Shown here one piece after another: positions 63,321 to 64,000 of a stretch of DNA of 64,000 bases. The notes under the pieces are model-generated. The model saw nothing but the letters and a program-made list of their open reading frames with translations, ran no database searches and was not told where the DNA came from. The position numbers and the translations under genes were made by a program. Each line of letters starts with the position of its first letter. Within the stretch, counting starts at the first letter, position 1. The DNA is taken from contig CAVXFK010000027.1 in assembly GCA_963761005.1 (NCBI GenBank), forward strand, positions 310,001-374,000, in the 5' to 3' direction. This DNA is from DASWJZ01 sp963761005. GTDB lineage: Bacteria > Pseudomonadota > Alphaproteobacteria > Rhizobiales > Afifellaceae.

Positions 63321-64000
63321 CCAGGCCGAGGCCGGAGATTAACATCGCCGGGGTCTCACCCGCTTCGCGCCGGGCACGGATCGTCTCGGCGCCGAGCGAC
63401 TTCGAGAGCTTCTCGCCGCTCGCGTCGAGGATCAGGCGATGATGGAAATAGCGCGGCGCGGGGAGGTGCAGGAGCGTCTGCAAAAGCCGATGCACATCGG
63501 TCGCCGCTTCGAGGTCCTTGCCGCGCACGACGTCGGTCACGCCCTGGAACGCGTCGTCGACGACGACGGCGAGGTGGTAGCTCCCAGGCACCCCCTTGCG
63601 CGCGAGAATCACGTCGCCCCAACGCGCCGGGTCAGCGGTCTGCAGCCGCTCCGAATCGACGCCGAACGGATCGGCTTCGGTCCACGTGAGCGGCGGCAGG
63701 TCTTTCAATGCGCGCGTCATGTCGAGGCGAAGCGCGTAGGGCTTGCCGCTCGCGATCTCGCGCTGCCGGCGCGCCTCGCTCCAATCGCGCTCGGCTCCCG
63801 GATAGAGCGGCGCGCCATCCGGATCGCGCGGCCAGCCGGAGCCGGCATCCGCGATCTTTGCCGCGATCTCCGCGCGGCTCATGAAGGAGGGATAGAGAAG
63901 CCCGAGGCGGTCGAGCGCGGCGAGCGCTTCGAAATAAGCGCCGAAGCGGTCACGCTGTCGAAGCACCGGCTCTTCCCAGCGAAGACCGAGCCAGGCGAGG
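63313..64000 (-). CDS. gluQ: glutamyl-Q tRNA(Asp) synthetase, 5' end beyond window
   Basis: At least 229 codons; the frame is open to the right edge (LAWLGLRWEEPVLRQRDRFGAYFEAL at the margin), so the N-terminal HIGH region is lost. Seen: YPGAERDWSEARRQREIASGKPYALRLDM, WGDVILARKGVPGSYHLAVVVDDAFQGVTDVVRGKDLEAATDVHRLLQTLLHLPAPRYFHH, then the KLSKS ATP-binding motif. There is no anticodon-binding domain after it, which separates it from true GluRS. The enzyme glutamylates queuosine on tRNA(Asp). Confidence 0.93.
   Translation of the reverse strand, partial: LAWLGLRWEEPVLRQRDRFGAYFEALAALDRLGLLYPSFMSRAEIAAKIADAGSGWPRDPDGAPLYPGAERDWSEARRQREIASGKPYALRLDMTRALKDLPPLTWTEADPFGVDSERLQTADPARWGDVILARKGVPGSYHLAVVVDDAFQGVTDVVRGKDLEAATDVHRLLQTLLHLPAPRYFHHRLILDASGEKLSKSLGAETIRARREAGETPAMLISGLGLAT

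Noticed and set aside
1..64000. CRISPR arrays, tRNA or rRNA genes, insertion sequences, prophage
   Set aside because: No evenly spaced repeats, no cloverleaf or rRNA cores, no transposase, integrase or phage structural reading frames were recognised on either strand.

Overview
The window looks like the chromosome of a free-living alphaproteobacterium, most likely order Hyphomicrobiales (Rhizobiales). Reasons: GC-rich codon use throughout; a SAM-II riboswitch before metX; the neighbour sets chorismate mutase-hisC-tyrC, metX-metW, DUF4175-lysA-lptM-argH-tlpA and etfB-etfA-hbd-cobalamin adenosyltransferase-HIG1; and matches to alphaproteobacterial control sites (EcfG-type promoter, GAAC-N7-GAAC SOS box, TTAA-N7-TTAAC CtrA box). 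No rRNA, tRNA, CRISPR array, insertion sequence or prophage was seen. Order-level placement is inference.

Layout. 1-2.4 kb: a cut-off sugar-phosphate isomerase/epimerase and a secreted EF-hand protein, separated by an 18-bp palindrome. 2.4-5.5 kb: modE-modABC molybdate operon with a ModE box before modA. 5.5-9.6 kb: otsA, a 58-aa ORF, a stand-alone LigD polymerase domain and an HWE histidine kinase. 9.6-12.9 kb: MarR-HlyD-EmrB drug efflux operon. 13.3-19.9 kb: small secreted protein, CodA-like cytosine deaminase and a BMP-type nucleoside/nucleobase ABC transporter. 20-28.2 kb: aminotransferase, a XylD-like sugar-acid dehydratase, a PEP-mutase-like protein, GNAT, zinc/CDF exporter, an SDR and a DenD-like dehydrogenase. 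28.2-32 kb: mtgA, rpmF, phaR, phaA, phaB. 32-42.3 kb: BrkB, cupin, gloB, methyltransferase, metW/metX, chorismate mutase-hisC-tyrC, DUF2125, ChaC and a small predicted SOS gene. 42.4-46.7 kb: plsC, ftsX/ftsE and, divergently, zinc-ribbon protein-hpt-response regulator. 46.7-54.6 kb: DUF4175, two unknown genes, lysA, lptM, argH, tlpA. 54.7-64 kb: DUF899, a diguanylate cyclase, hbd-etfA-etfB, cobalamin adenosyltransferase, PagL-like outer-membrane enzyme, HIG1 protein, SDR, AEC transporter and a cut-off gluQ.

Most genes are housekeeping. The points of most interest are regulatory: a SAM-II riboswitch followed by a 13-codon leader ORF that ends inside a hairpin touching the metX start; a LexA-type box over the promoter of a 110-aa unknown gene; a full CtrA box between ftsE and an operon ending in a CpdR-like receiver; an EcfG-type promoter before otsA; and a two-gene unknown islet wedged into the DUF4175-lysA region. 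Palindromic repeats of two or three families lie between genes and in three places run into coding sequence. Two genes (phaR, DUF899) carry an apparent one-base insertion of C near the 3' end, which may be sequencing error.
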